Part shown: piece after piece, positions 1 to 6,047 of the stretch
How positions within the stretch are numbered: position 1 is the stretch's first letter
Layout: the number at the start of each line of letters is the position of its first letter
Source: Verrucomicrobiota bacterium
GTDB taxonomy: Bacteria > Verrucomicrobiota > Verrucomicrobiia > Verrucomicrobiales > DEV007
Direction of reading: 5' to 3'
Assembly: GCA_027618625.1 (NCBI GenBank)
Contig: JAQCER010000248.1
Coordinates: 1-6,047 of the forward strand
Length of the DNA: 6,047 bases
Program-made: the position numbers and the translations under genes
The notes under the pieces: generated by a model
What the model saw: only the letters and a program-made list of their open reading frames with translations
What the model was told of the DNA's origin: nothing
Database searches by the model: none

Positions 1-132
1 TATTGTTCAGTAATATATCTTTCCATACTCACTGTCAGATACTTACAGAAAAACAAGCGGAAACCCTCCTGGCTGGTTCGATTGCCAGTCCAAACACTGG
101 ACAGAGCCGACTCTCCATCGTAGGTTTCTCGC
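1..132. other. Leader region upstream of the DUF1501 gene, no supported gene
   Basis: The first 55 bases or so are clearly richer in A and T than the rest of the window, which fits a promoter region for the gene that follows, but no well-spaced -35/-10 pair stands out. One forward frame is open from position 1 to a TAG at 121-123. Its translation is rich in Leu, Lys and Arg, shows no domain and does not have the codon use of the neighbouring genes, so I do not call it the end of an upstream gene. A five-base inverted repeat (CTGGC at 70-74, GCCAG at 85-89) is too short to call a terminator. Confidence 0.35.
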
Positions 133-1512
133 GTGTTCACGTTTTCTGACAAGAGCGGCGGATTCAATCGCCGGGGCTTTCTTAAAGTTGGCTCGATGGG
201 CCTGGGTGGCTGGTCGTTGCCCGGATTGTTGCAGGCGAAGGCTGCTGGGAACGCTTTCAGGGACAAGTCGGTGGTGTTCGTGTTCATGCATGGCGGCCCG
301 GCGCAGACGGAGACTTTCGATCCGAAAATGGACGCGCCGATGGAAGTGCGTAGCGCCACGGGCGAAGTGAAAACAACCCTGCCCGGAATCACCTTTGGTG
401 GGACTTTTACGAAGCTCGCTCGCGAGGCGCATCGCATGGCGGTCATCCGTTCGTTCGTCACCGGCGATGGCAATCACGACATCAAGCCAATCGTCGGGAA
501 TGATTCTTTGAAGGCGAATCTCGGTTCGATCTACTCGAAGGTCGCGGGTGTCACGCAGCGAGAAACCGGGATGCCAACGAATGTTGGACTCTATCCGCGC
601 GCCATTGATCCGACCGCACAGGCATTGCCCACGGATTTTGGCAGCTTCAATTCCACTGGTGGCCTCGGCAGGGCTTTCGCGCCGTTCGAACCGGGTGCTG
701 GTGGTTCGCTTCAGCAGGACATGGAACTTCGGATGGATCGCCGCCGTCTCGATGATCGGCGCTCGTTGCTCGGGCAACTCGACGATGTGAAGCAGGCGCT
801 CGGCGCCACCAACGGAGGTGGACTTTCGCAGTTTCATCAGCAGGCATTTGATACGCTGACCGGCGGCATCGCCGATGCTTTCGACTTGTCTAAGGAAGAC
901 CCGCGCACGATCGCCAGATATGATACCGGCCCGCTGATCCCGCCGGATTCCATCCGCAAAGTGTGGAACAATCACAACAACTACCGCGATCACGGTCAGT
1001 CGTTGGGCAAGCTCATGCTGATGGCGCGCCGACTCTGCGAGCGCGGCAGCAGATTCGTGACCGTGACGACGAACTTTGTCTGGGACATGCATGCAGATGT
1101 GAACAATGCCACCATGAAGGAGGGAATGCAGTACGTCGGTGCCCCCTTCGATCACGCCATTTCGACTTTCATTCAGGACGTCCACGAGCGCGGTCTGCAG
1201 GACAAGATCCTGCTCGTCTGTTGCGGCGAAATGGGCCGCAGCCCCAGGATCAATGCCAACGGTGGTCGTGACCACTGGGGGAAACTGGCACCACTCATGT
1301 TGTCCGGTGGTGGGCTGCAAATGGGGCAAGTTATCGGCTCCTCGACCCGCGATGCCGGCGAGCCAGAATCCGATCCAGTGACCATGCAGAACCTGATCGG
1401 CACCATCATGCACACCCTGTTCGACGTCGGCGAAGTCCGGTTAATGCCAGACCTGCAACGGGACGTTTCCCAGATCGTGACGCAATACCAGCCGATTCGC
1501 GGGCTGATGTAG
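133..1512 (+). CDS. DUF1501 domain protein with Tat signal
   Basis: Exported 459-residue protein of the DUF1501 family, a planctomycete/verrucomicrobial group with an alkaline-phosphatase/sulfatase-like fold whose substrate is unknown. A twin-arginine signal is visible: NRRGFLK at residues 12-18, a hydrophobic stretch to about residue 33 and a likely signal-peptidase site after AKA (35-37). Family motifs are HGGPAQTETFDPK (53-65) near the start of the mature protein and CCGEMGRSPRIN (363-374) followed by GGRDHWG (377-383), where conserved Asp, His and Glu residues could bind metal. Length is normal for the family. The GTG at 133 is the only usable start: a TAG in the same frame lies at 121-123, and the next ATG (residue 22) would remove the RR motif. 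No clear ribosome binding site precedes it. Such genes usually follow a DUF1549/DUF1553 cytochrome-type gene, but none ends in the 132 bases visible upstream. The family is clear; the activity is unknown. Confidence 0.93.
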   Translation: MFTFSDKSGGFNRRGFLKVGSMGLGGWSLPGLLQAKAAGNAFRDKSVVFVFMHGGPAQTETFDPKMDAPMEVRSATGEVKTTLPGITFGGTFTKLAREAHRMAVIRSFVTGDGNHDIKPIVGNDSLKANLGSIYSKVAGVTQRETGMPTNVGLYPRAIDPTAQALPTDFGSFNSTGGLGRAFAPFEPGAGGSLQQDMELRMDRRRLDDRRSLLGQLDDVKQALGATNGGGLSQFHQQAFDTLTGGIADAFDLSKEDPRTIARYDTGPLIPPDSIRKVWNNHNNYRDHGQSLGKLMLMARRLCERGSRFVTVTTNFVWDMHADVNNATMKEGMQYVGAPFDHAISTFIQDVHERGLQDKILLVCCGEMGRSPRINANGGRDHWGKLAPLMLSGGGLQMGQVIGSSTRDAGEPESDPVTMQNLIGTIMHTLFDVGEVRLMPDLQRDVSQIVTQYQPIRGLM

Positions 1513-1531
1513 GTGCCCAAGCCCACGCAGT

Positions 1532-2104
1532 TCAACCGTCCGGATCGTCGAGCAGTGCCTGTAGCCGGTCACGGAGAGCGCGCGGAACGCGGTCGAGCCA
1601 GCTGGCGTCCAGTTGGCCGATTTCGATCATGTCCAGAAGATGTACTTGATCTTTGCGGCGGTAAGAAGTCAGCTTCATCGTCACGAGTGCGGCAAGATCG
1701 AGGAGTCGGAATTCTTCGGTTTGTGCATCGATGGCATCGACCGGTGGGGATGCCTCCAGAGAATCAGGGCTGACCTTCTCGCAGGCAAAAATCAGGTGAA
1801 CAGCATCGCGTGCTTTTGCACCAGGGCCGTCGAGAAACATTTCGATCCTTCCTTTCCCACCAAGGATCGATACGGTTCGGTGCTTGAATCCTGCTGCCTC
1901 CATCGCAGCAATGATCCGCGGCATGTCTTCGCGGCGCACCAGTAGGTCTACGTCGCGCGTGTTGCGAACGACCGAATCATCGACCCTCGAGACCCACGCT
2001 GCTACCGCATTCCCGCCGATGACGGCATAGTCGATACCGGCTGCCGCCAGTGTTCCGGTAGCCTTAAGCAGTCGCTGCCGGACTTTTTCGACTCCGTTGC
2101 TCAT
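1532..2104 (-). CDS. Nucleotidyltransferase-fold protein (AbiEii/MNT-like)
   Basis: Small cytoplasmic protein of about 190 residues with the signature of the polymerase-beta-type nucleotidyltransferase fold: VIGGNAVAAW (28-37), then TRDVDLLVRR (49-58), where Asp51 and Asp53 form the paired metal-binding carboxylates. A third carboxylate is not obvious; the strand where it is expected reads AVHLIF (101-106), with Asp100 nearby. The C-terminal part has LDLAALVTMKLTSYRRKD (135-152) and a following HLLDMI, typical of AbiEii-like nucleotidyltransferases. I chose the ATG at 2104 because it leaves about ten residues before the first helix, as I would expect for this group. An upstream in-frame ATG at 2149 would add 15 residues and cannot be excluded; neither start has a Shine-Dalgarno. 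It lies on the same strand as leuA, about 95 bases downstream, and ends 19 bases from the converging DUF1501 gene. No HEPN, AbiEi or antitoxin gene adjoins it, so a toxin role is not supported. Substrate unknown. Confidence 0.85.
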   Translation of the reverse strand: MSNGVEKVRQRLLKATGTLAAAGIDYAVIGGNAVAAWVSRVDDSVVRNTRDVDLLVRREDMPRIIAAMEAAGFKHRTVSILGGKGRIEMFLDGPGAKARDAVHLIFACEKVSPDSLEASPPVDAIDAQTEEFRLLDLAALVTMKLTSYRRKDQVHLLDMIEIGQLDASWLDRVPRALRDRLQALLDDPDG

Positions 2105-2155
2105 ATTGGTCCATGAAACTGGGTTGGGCGCGGACTCCGCTACTTTCATGTGTTC

Positions 2156-2184
2156 ATACTAAGTCGGGAGGCGTTGGGACACAA
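2156..2184 (-). promoter_or_regulatory. Candidate promoter of the nucleotidyltransferase gene
   Basis: Reading the minus strand, TTGTGT (2184-2179) and TAGTAT (2161-2156) are 17 bases apart, a sigma-70-like arrangement with three and four consensus matches. A start of transcription about seven bases further on would fall at or near 2149. That would give either a leaderless mRNA beginning with the upstream ATG or a leader of about 45 bases before the ATG at 2104. The -35 box lies inside the left arm of the inverted repeat. Matches this weak occur by chance, so this is only a candidate. Confidence 0.2.
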
Positions 2185-2213
2185 CCCTCAGATAGGACAT
2201 TAATTTGTGTCCC
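2176..2213. repeat. REP-like inverted repeat across the leuA stop codon
   Basis: GGGACACAA at 2176-2184 is the exact reverse complement of TTGTGTCCC at 2205-2213, a perfect nine-base-pair stem with a 20-base loop. A competing shorter pairing exists inside it (GGACA at 2195-2199 with TGTCC at 2208-2212). The leuA stop codon (2202-2200) lies in the loop, and the last three LeuA codons come from the right arm. The arms, ending in GACACAA next to TTAAT, resemble the GGGGACA-type REP sequences mobilised by RAYT (IS200-like) transposases in other bacteria; that resemblance is from memory. In the mRNA the stem could also mark or protect the 3' end of leuA. No U-tract follows on the minus strand, so it is not a classical intrinsic terminator. 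Confidence 0.5.
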
Positions 2214-3897
2214 CACCGCTCCTCACCAGTCGATTGTATGCGGAAACCAGAGCCCGCAGTCCAGCCATCTCGATCGATGGATCGACACCGCAGCCCCAGT
2301 AGAGCTTGTCGTCGGATTCACTTTGAATCTGCACGTAGGCAGCGGAATCCGTTGCGGAGCCCACACCGATGGCGTGGGACCGGTAGTCGATCAGGCGGAA
2401 ATTTTTCCAGCCCTGGCTATCCATGGCGGTTACAAACGCATTGATCGGGCCATTGCCTTCACCGACGATTTCGAAGGAATCGCCGTTAAAGTTGACGGTT
2501 GCGTGACAGGTGACGCGACCCTTCTGATCCTTGCGGTGCACCAACTCATAGTCATCAAGGCTAAATGGCGATTCCTGATTCACGAACGCTTGGTAAAAGG
2601 CGTCCCGGATTTCATCTGCGGCCAATTCCTTGCCCTGTGCATCGGCCAGATTGTTGATGGCGATGCCCACTTCCGGATGCATCGTTTTCGGCAATTCCAG
2701 GCCGTGCTCGCGATCGAGGATGTAGGCGACGCCGCCCTTGCCGCTTTGGCTGTTGATGCGAATGATGGCCTCATAGGTACGGCCAATATCACGGGGATCG
2801 ATGGTCAAATAGGGTACGCCCCAGAGCTCATCAGAATCACCTTCCTTGCGCAGGTCCAAGCCCTTCTTGATTGCGTCCTGATGACTGCCCGAGAACGCAG
2901 TGAACACGAGTTCGCCCACGTAAGGGTGCCGCTCGGGGACGGTCATGCGCGTGGTTCGTTCATAAACTTCACGGATGGTCGCAATGTCAGAGAAATCGAG
3001 TCCGGTTTCGATGCCGTGGCTGTTCATGTTCAGCGCAACGGTAACGATATCGAGATTCCCCGTGCGCTCGCCATTTCCAAACAATGTGCCTTCCACTCGG
3101 TCAGCACCGGCAAGCAATCCCAGCTCTGTGCAGGCCACGCCGGTTCCTCGGTCGTTGTGCGTGTGGAGGCTGATGATCGCTTTGTCACGCTCTTTCATGT
3201 GCGTGCAAAACCACTCGATCTGATCGGCGTGAATGTTAGGGGTTGTCCACTCGACGGTGACCGGTAGATTCAGAATCATCGGCTTGGTGACGGTGGGATC
3301 CCAAACGGCCATCACGGCCTCGCAGACTTCTAATGAGTAGTCGACCTCCGTGTCCGAAAAGCTCTCTGGCGAATACTGGAACGCGATCTCAGTGTCGGGC
3401 AGCGTCAGCGCCAACTCTTTCACGAGCTTCGTGCCATCCACTGCGATCTGCTTGATCGAGTCCTTGCTCGCATTGCCGAATGTGACGCGTCGCTGCAGCG
3501 GTGAAGTCGAATTGTAAAGGTGAACGATCGCTCTGTGCGCACCCTGCAAGCTCTCGAAAGTGCGGCGGATCAAATGCTCGCGGGCCTGCACCAGCACCTG
3601 CACCTGAACGTCGTCAGGGATGTGATTCTCATCAATCAACCGGCGGAGAAATGCGAATTCCGTATCGGAAGCGGATGGAAATCCGACCTCGATCTGCTTG
3701 AAGCCCGTGCGCACCAACAGGTGAAACATTTCCAGCTTCTCTTCCACACTCATCGGCACCGGAAGCGCCTGGTTGCCGTCGCGCAGGTCGACGCTGCACC
3801 AGATCGGGGCCTTGGTGATGGTGCGGTCTGGCCACTGGCGATTGGGCAGATCGATGGTGTGAAAGGGAACGTATTTCCGAATGTGGTCGGGTTTCAT
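2200..3897 (-). CDS. leuA: 2-isopropylmalate synthase (LeuA2 type)
   Basis: Cytoplasmic enzyme of 565 residues that condenses acetyl-CoA with 2-oxoisovalerate to give 2-isopropylmalate, the committed step of leucine biosynthesis. The N-terminal DRE-TIM barrel carries DLRDGNQAL (37-45) and HTHNDRG (245-251). By family knowledge Asp40, His245 and His247 bind the divalent metal. GNGERTGN (274-281) and FSGSHQDAIKKG (335-346) are further hallmarks, and SQSGKGGVAY (383-392) lies in the linker domain. The last 110 or so residues form the leucine-binding allosteric domain, with GEGNGP at 479-484. Length and the opening PFHTIDLPNRQWPDRTI (11-27) match the long LeuA2 form of actinobacteria and other phyla rather than the shorter E. 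coli type. The ATG fits homologous N-termini; no Shine-Dalgarno is visible. No other leu gene is in the window, so leuA stands alone here, divergent from the vWA gene. All catalytic motifs are intact. The C-terminal tail GGDTN comes partly from the overlapping repeat. Confidence 0.97.
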   Translation of the reverse strand: MKPDHIRKYVPFHTIDLPNRQWPDRTITKAPIWCSVDLRDGNQALPVPMSVEEKLEMFHLLVRTGFKQIEVGFPSASDTEFAFLRRLIDENHIPDDVQVQVLVQAREHLIRRTFESLQGAHRAIVHLYNSTSPLQRRVTFGNASKDSIKQIAVDGTKLVKELALTLPDTEIAFQYSPESFSDTEVDYSLEVCEAVMAVWDPTVTKPMILNLPVTVEWTTPNIHADQIEWFCTHMKERDKAIISLHTHNDRGTGVACTELGLLAGADRVEGTLFGNGERTGNLDIVTVALNMNSHGIETGLDFSDIATIREVYERTTRMTVPERHPYVGELVFTAFSGSHQDAIKKGLDLRKEGDSDELWGVPYLTIDPRDIGRTYEAIIRINSQSGKGGVAYILDREHGLELPKTMHPEVGIAINNLADAQGKELAADEIRDAFYQAFVNQESPFSLDDYELVHRKDQKGRVTCHATVNFNGDSFEIVGEGNGPINAFVTAMDSQGWKNFRLIDYRSHAIGVGSATDSAAYVQIQSESDDKLYWGCGVDPSIEMAGLRALVSAYNRLVRSGGDTN

Positions 3898-3918
3898 AAA
3901 TCGAGAAAGAAAGTGGAG

Positions 3919-3924
3919 ACTATA
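3919..3924 (-). promoter_or_regulatory. Candidate -10 box of leuA
   Basis: On the minus strand TATAGT, five of six matches to the sigma-70 -10 consensus, lies 21 bases before the leuA ATG inside an AT-richer stretch. The expected -35 position, 16-17 bases further up, reads ACTTGT or CACTTG, which is poor. Transcription from here would leave a leader of only about 14 bases, in keeping with the missing Shine-Dalgarno. Confidence 0.25.
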
Positions 3925-3971
3925 GAAAATAGTGGTGCCAACAAGTGGCGGTTTGGAGAAATGTACGACTG

Positions 3972-3983
3972 CGCAAATTTGCG
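3972..3983. promoter_or_regulatory. Perfect 12-base palindrome, possible operator
   Basis: CGCAAATTTGCG is fully self-complementary and lies about 75-90 bases upstream of the leuA start, in the region shared with the divergent vWA gene. Size, symmetry and place fit a binding site for a dimeric regulator. No regulator gene is in the window to pair with it. A perfect 12-base palindrome is expected roughly once per 4 kb by chance, so position is the main argument. Confidence 0.3.
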
Positions 3984-4093
3984 GTGCAGCGGCAGCAGCA
4001 TCATCATGCGGCTGGGAAAGTGGCGGATGCCAGGAAATGCCGGGAACGACTCGATGGGGCGCGAACGTGCGCGATCAAAGCAAAGCCAGCTCC

Positions 4094-4117
4094 CGGCTAC
4101 TAAGTCGTAGCAAGCCG
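4094..4117. repeat. Weak imperfect hairpin in the intergenic region
   Basis: GCTAC (4096-4100) pairs with GTAGC (4107-4111) around a six-base loop, and the stem can be extended by flanking CG/CG bases across a small bulge. No T-tract follows on either strand, and both neighbouring genes are transcribed away from it, so a terminator role is unlikely. It may be chance. Confidence 0.15.
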
Positions 4118-4282
4118 AGAGTGGACGATAATAGCCTGTCAGTAAGACGTGTCTCCATTGCCAATGTGGATCAGGTGTCCAAAGAATACCGTGCACCTCC
4201 TGTTTGTCGAGCGATTTGCTGAAAATTGTAGCTTCAGGTCGGGGCGTCGAGTCTAACGGTGGACATTCTTCGGACAAGTGGG

Positions 4283-4312
4283 TTGAATCGCGGTAATGAT
4301 CTCGCGTAAATC
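4283..4312 (+). promoter_or_regulatory. Weak candidate promoter of the vWA gene
   Basis: TTGAAT (4283-4288) and TAAATC (4307-4312) are 18 bases apart, about 25 bases upstream of the ATG at 4337. The -35 box is fair and the -10 box poor, so this is only the best placed pair in an otherwise featureless stretch. Confidence 0.15.
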
Positions 4313-4336
4313 ACCATTGCTCATGCATCGTGTTCC

Positions 4337-6047
4337 ATGACATTCGAGTCGCCACAATGGATCGTGCTTCTGCCAGTGCTGGCGTTCGCCGGCTGGTATT
4401 GGAAGCAACTGCGCTTGTGGTTGCCGCTGCGGTTGCTGGCGCTGCTACTTGTGGTGACTATCCTCATGAATCCGCGCTGGAGGTCAAAGCAGGAAGGCCT
4501 GGACCTCTGGGTGCTGCTCGATCAATCGGCGTCTGCAGGAACGCTGCTCGCGAAGAATGTCGGCGAATGGACGAAGTTGCTTGAGCAGTCGAGACGCAGC
4601 GCGAATGATCAGTTGCACATGGTTGATTACGCTGCTGATGTCATGCGCCGTCATGGTCAGGAGACGTTGGTGTATTCCGGCGGGCGCGAACTTACACGGA
4701 CCGCACTGGCAATTGACAACACGTTGGTCCAGACTGACCGCGACAAACCGTCGCGCATCGTCGTCTTTACGGACGGCTTCAGCACAGAACCATTTCCGCC
4801 CGGCTTTGGCGAGAAGCTGCTGGAGGCAGGTGTGGCAATTGACTATCGCCTGTTGCAGGCAGCGGATGACGAGGACATGCGAGTAACGGCCTTACTCGCA
4901 CCCGCGCGATCCCAGGCGGCGGAACCCTTTGCTCTGGAGATCAGCATAGAGGGCACGGCTGACGGAGCAGTGCCTGTGCAAGTTTTGAGAAATGGCCAGC
5001 GCATTGGTGAGGCATCGGTAGAGGTGGTCGATGGTCGTGGATCCTTGCGGTTCAGTGATCGCATTGGCAGCACCGGTGCGTATCAATATGAGGTCGTCAT
5101 CACACCCGGAAGAGACGCCCACATCGGCAACAACCGCCGCACGGCCTGGGTGGAAGTGCAGGGGGGGCCTCGCGTGCTGATTGTTACCAAGTATCTTGAT
5201 GACCCCGTTGCCCGTGCATTGCAGGTGCAGGGGTTCGATGTCGATGTCGTCACGCAGCCCGAGGAACTCAACATCGGGAAGCTCGCAGGATGTCGCGCGG
5301 TCGTCCTGAACAATGTTCCAGCATTCGAGATCCCGCGCGAGTTCCTGACAGGTATCGATTTTTTTGTGCGCCAGCAGGGTGGAGGATTTCTCATGATTGG
5401 CGGCGCGCATTCGTTTGGCGCGGGCGGATACTTTGAGTCACCTGTCGACGCCATTCTTCCGGTGTCGATGGACTTGAAGGTGGAGCATCTCAAGCTGGTC
5501 GTCGCCATGGCCATCGTGATGGATCGTTCTGGAAGTATGGCAATGACCGTGGCTGGGGGACGATCGAAAATGGATCTGGCGGACGAAGGTGCCGCACGGG
5601 CGGTGGAGCTGATGGGGGCACAGGATGCGGTGTGCGTTTTTGCCGTGGACAGTGAGGCCCATGCCATCGTTCCCTTGCAGAAAGTCGGGCCGAATCGCAG
5701 GGAAATCATCGGCAGGGTACGAAAAATCGAAAGCACGGGCGGCGGGATCTACGTCTACAATGGCCTTGACGCCGGATGGAAGGAATTGAAGCGATCAACC
5801 ATCGGGCAGCGGCACATCATCCTGTTCTCGGATGCTGCGGATTCCGAGCAACCGCACCAATACAAGGAACTCATCCGTGAAATTGTTGCCGATGGCGGCT
5901 CTGTTAGTGTCATTGCCCTGGGTAATAAGTCCGATCCAGATGCGAAATTGCTGGAAGACATCGCCAAACGTGGCAACGGCCGCATCTTTTTCTCAACGGA
6001 TGCCGGGGATCTGCCGAGTCTCTTCTCAATGGAAACGGTCGCAGTAG
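4337..6047 (+). CDS. Membrane-anchored two-vWA protein with amidotransferase-like segment, 3' truncated
   Basis: The frame from the ATG at 4337 stays open to the window edge, giving 570 residues without a stop. The N-terminus has the BatA-like pattern MTFESPQW followed by two membrane segments (about 8-22 and 27-44). A first vWA domain follows (about 57-175), with DQSAS at 62-66 and FTDG at 144-147. Residues 278-378 resemble the glutamine-amidotransferase-like family (DUF1355/PF07090), ending in GGGFLMIGGAHSFGAGGY (348-365). The nucleophile-elbow position has no cysteine, so amidotransferase activity is unlikely. A second vWA domain starts near 388 with a full MIDAS: DRSGS (396-400), Thr467 and Asp499 in LFSDA. 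Family members usually run to 800-950 residues, so the second half of the amidotransferase-like fold should lie beyond the edge. The ATG is chosen because an in-frame TAA lies at 4307-4309 and no other ATG, GTG or TTG comes between. Likely a cell-envelope, metal-dependent protein-binding platform; its partner is unknown. Confidence 0.92.
   Translation, partial: MTFESPQWIVLLPVLAFAGWYWKQLRLWLPLRLLALLLVVTILMNPRWRSKQEGLDLWVLLDQSASAGTLLAKNVGEWTKLLEQSRRSANDQLHMVDYAADVMRRHGQETLVYSGGRELTRTALAIDNTLVQTDRDKPSRIVVFTDGFSTEPFPPGFGEKLLEAGVAIDYRLLQAADDEDMRVTALLAPARSQAAEPFALEISIEGTADGAVPVQVLRNGQRIGEASVEVVDGRGSLRFSDRIGSTGAYQYEVVITPGRDAHIGNNRRTAWVEVQGGPRVLIVTKYLDDPVARALQVQGFDVDVVTQPEELNIGKLAGCRAVVLNNVPAFEIPREFLTGIDFFVRQQGGGFLMIGGAHSFGAGGYFESPVDAILPVSMDLKVEHLKLVVAMAIVMDRSGSMAMTVAGGRSKMDLADEGAARAVELMGAQDAVCVFAVDSEAHAIVPLQKVGPNRREIIGRVRKIESTGGGIYVYNGLDAGWKELKRSTIGQRHIILFSDAADSEQPHQYKELIREIVADGGSVSVIALGNKSDPDAKLLEDIAKRGNGRIFFSTDAGDLPSLFSMETVAV

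Larger units (their letters stand above)
3898..4336. other. Divergent intergenic region between leuA and the vWA gene
   Basis: This 439-base stretch separates the starts of two divergent genes and should hold both promoters. Open frames exist on both strands, including one of 127 codons on the minus strand (4277-3894), but their third-base composition lacks the GC preference of the neighbouring genes and no domain is recognisable. Visible elements are a perfect 12-base palindrome (3972-3983), a short run of GCAGC/CATCAT trinucleotides (about 3987-4006) and a weak hairpin at 4094-4117. I see no leader peptide with consecutive leucine codons followed by alternative hairpins, and no T-box motif, so there is no sequence support for leucine attenuation. 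Confidence 0.55.

Noticed and set aside
1..123. Possible 3' end of an upstream gene, frame open to TAG at 121-123
   Set aside because: AT-rich, no domain, and codon use unlike the neighbours; 40 open codons are not enough support.
43..1413. Minus-strand open frame of 456 codons opposite the DUF1501 gene
   Set aside because: It is the antisense shadow of a GC-rich gene with clear family motifs; its translation is rich in His and Arg and shows no domain.
1513..1531. Bidirectional terminator between the convergent genes
   Set aside because: The 19-base gap contains no inverted repeat and no T-tract.
2113..3267. Plus-strand open frame of 384 codons opposite leuA
   Set aside because: leuA on the other strand has intact catalytic motifs throughout; the antisense frame has no recognisable domain.
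3898..4000. Leucine attenuator or T-box upstream of leuA
   Set aside because: No short leader frame with consecutive leucine codons and no paired alternative hairpins followed by a U-tract are visible.
3520..4110. Plus-strand open frame of 196 codons across the start of leuA and the intergenic region
   Set aside because: Most of it is antisense to leuA codons and the remainder has no domain or coding bias.
5161..5365. Seven-base G run (5161-5167) and seven-base T run (5359-5365) inside the vWA gene, as possible slippage or phase-variation sites
   Set aside because: The frame is intact across both, the runs are short, and neither lies near a start where phase variation is usual.
4892..5736. 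Overlapping minus-strand frames of 172 and 217 codons
   Set aside because: They are antisense to the continuous vWA reading frame, which carries two MIDAS motifs and family-typical segments.

Overview
The window most likely comes from a Planctomycetota bacterium or a close relative in the PVC group. The sequence is moderately GC-rich. It carries a DUF1501 protein with a Tat signal and a planctomycete-style von Willebrand factor A (vWA) protein with a glutamine-amidotransferase-like segment. The nucleotidyltransferase-fold protein is of a kind I associate with these genomes, and none of the four genes has a convincing Shine-Dalgarno sequence. The taxonomic call is inferred from gene content, not from a marker gene.

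Layout. Positions 1-132 are an AT-richer leader with no supported gene. Positions 133-1512 (+) encode a Tat-exported DUF1501 protein that starts with GTG. It converges, with a 19-base gap, on a small nucleotidyltransferase-fold protein at 1532-2104 (-). About 95 bases upstream of that gene, on the same strand, lies leuA (2200-3897, -), encoding 2-isopropylmalate synthase of the long LeuA2 type. A REP-like inverted repeat (2176-2213) sits across the leuA stop codon. Positions 3898-4336 are a 439-base divergent intergenic region holding a perfect 12-base palindrome and weak promoter-like elements. From 4337 (+) to the window edge runs a large 3'-truncated gene, 570 codons visible, for a membrane-anchored protein with two vWA domains and a degenerate amidotransferase-like segment.

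The genes do not form an obvious common pathway. leuA is core leucine biosynthesis. The DUF1501 and vWA proteins belong to large planctomycete families with poorly defined roles. The nucleotidyltransferase is an orphan without a recognisable antitoxin or HEPN partner. I see no tRNA, rRNA, CRISPR array, transposase or phage gene. I found no convincing new system. The best leads are the two-MIDAS vWA protein, the repeat at the end of leuA and the palindrome between leuA and the vWA gene.
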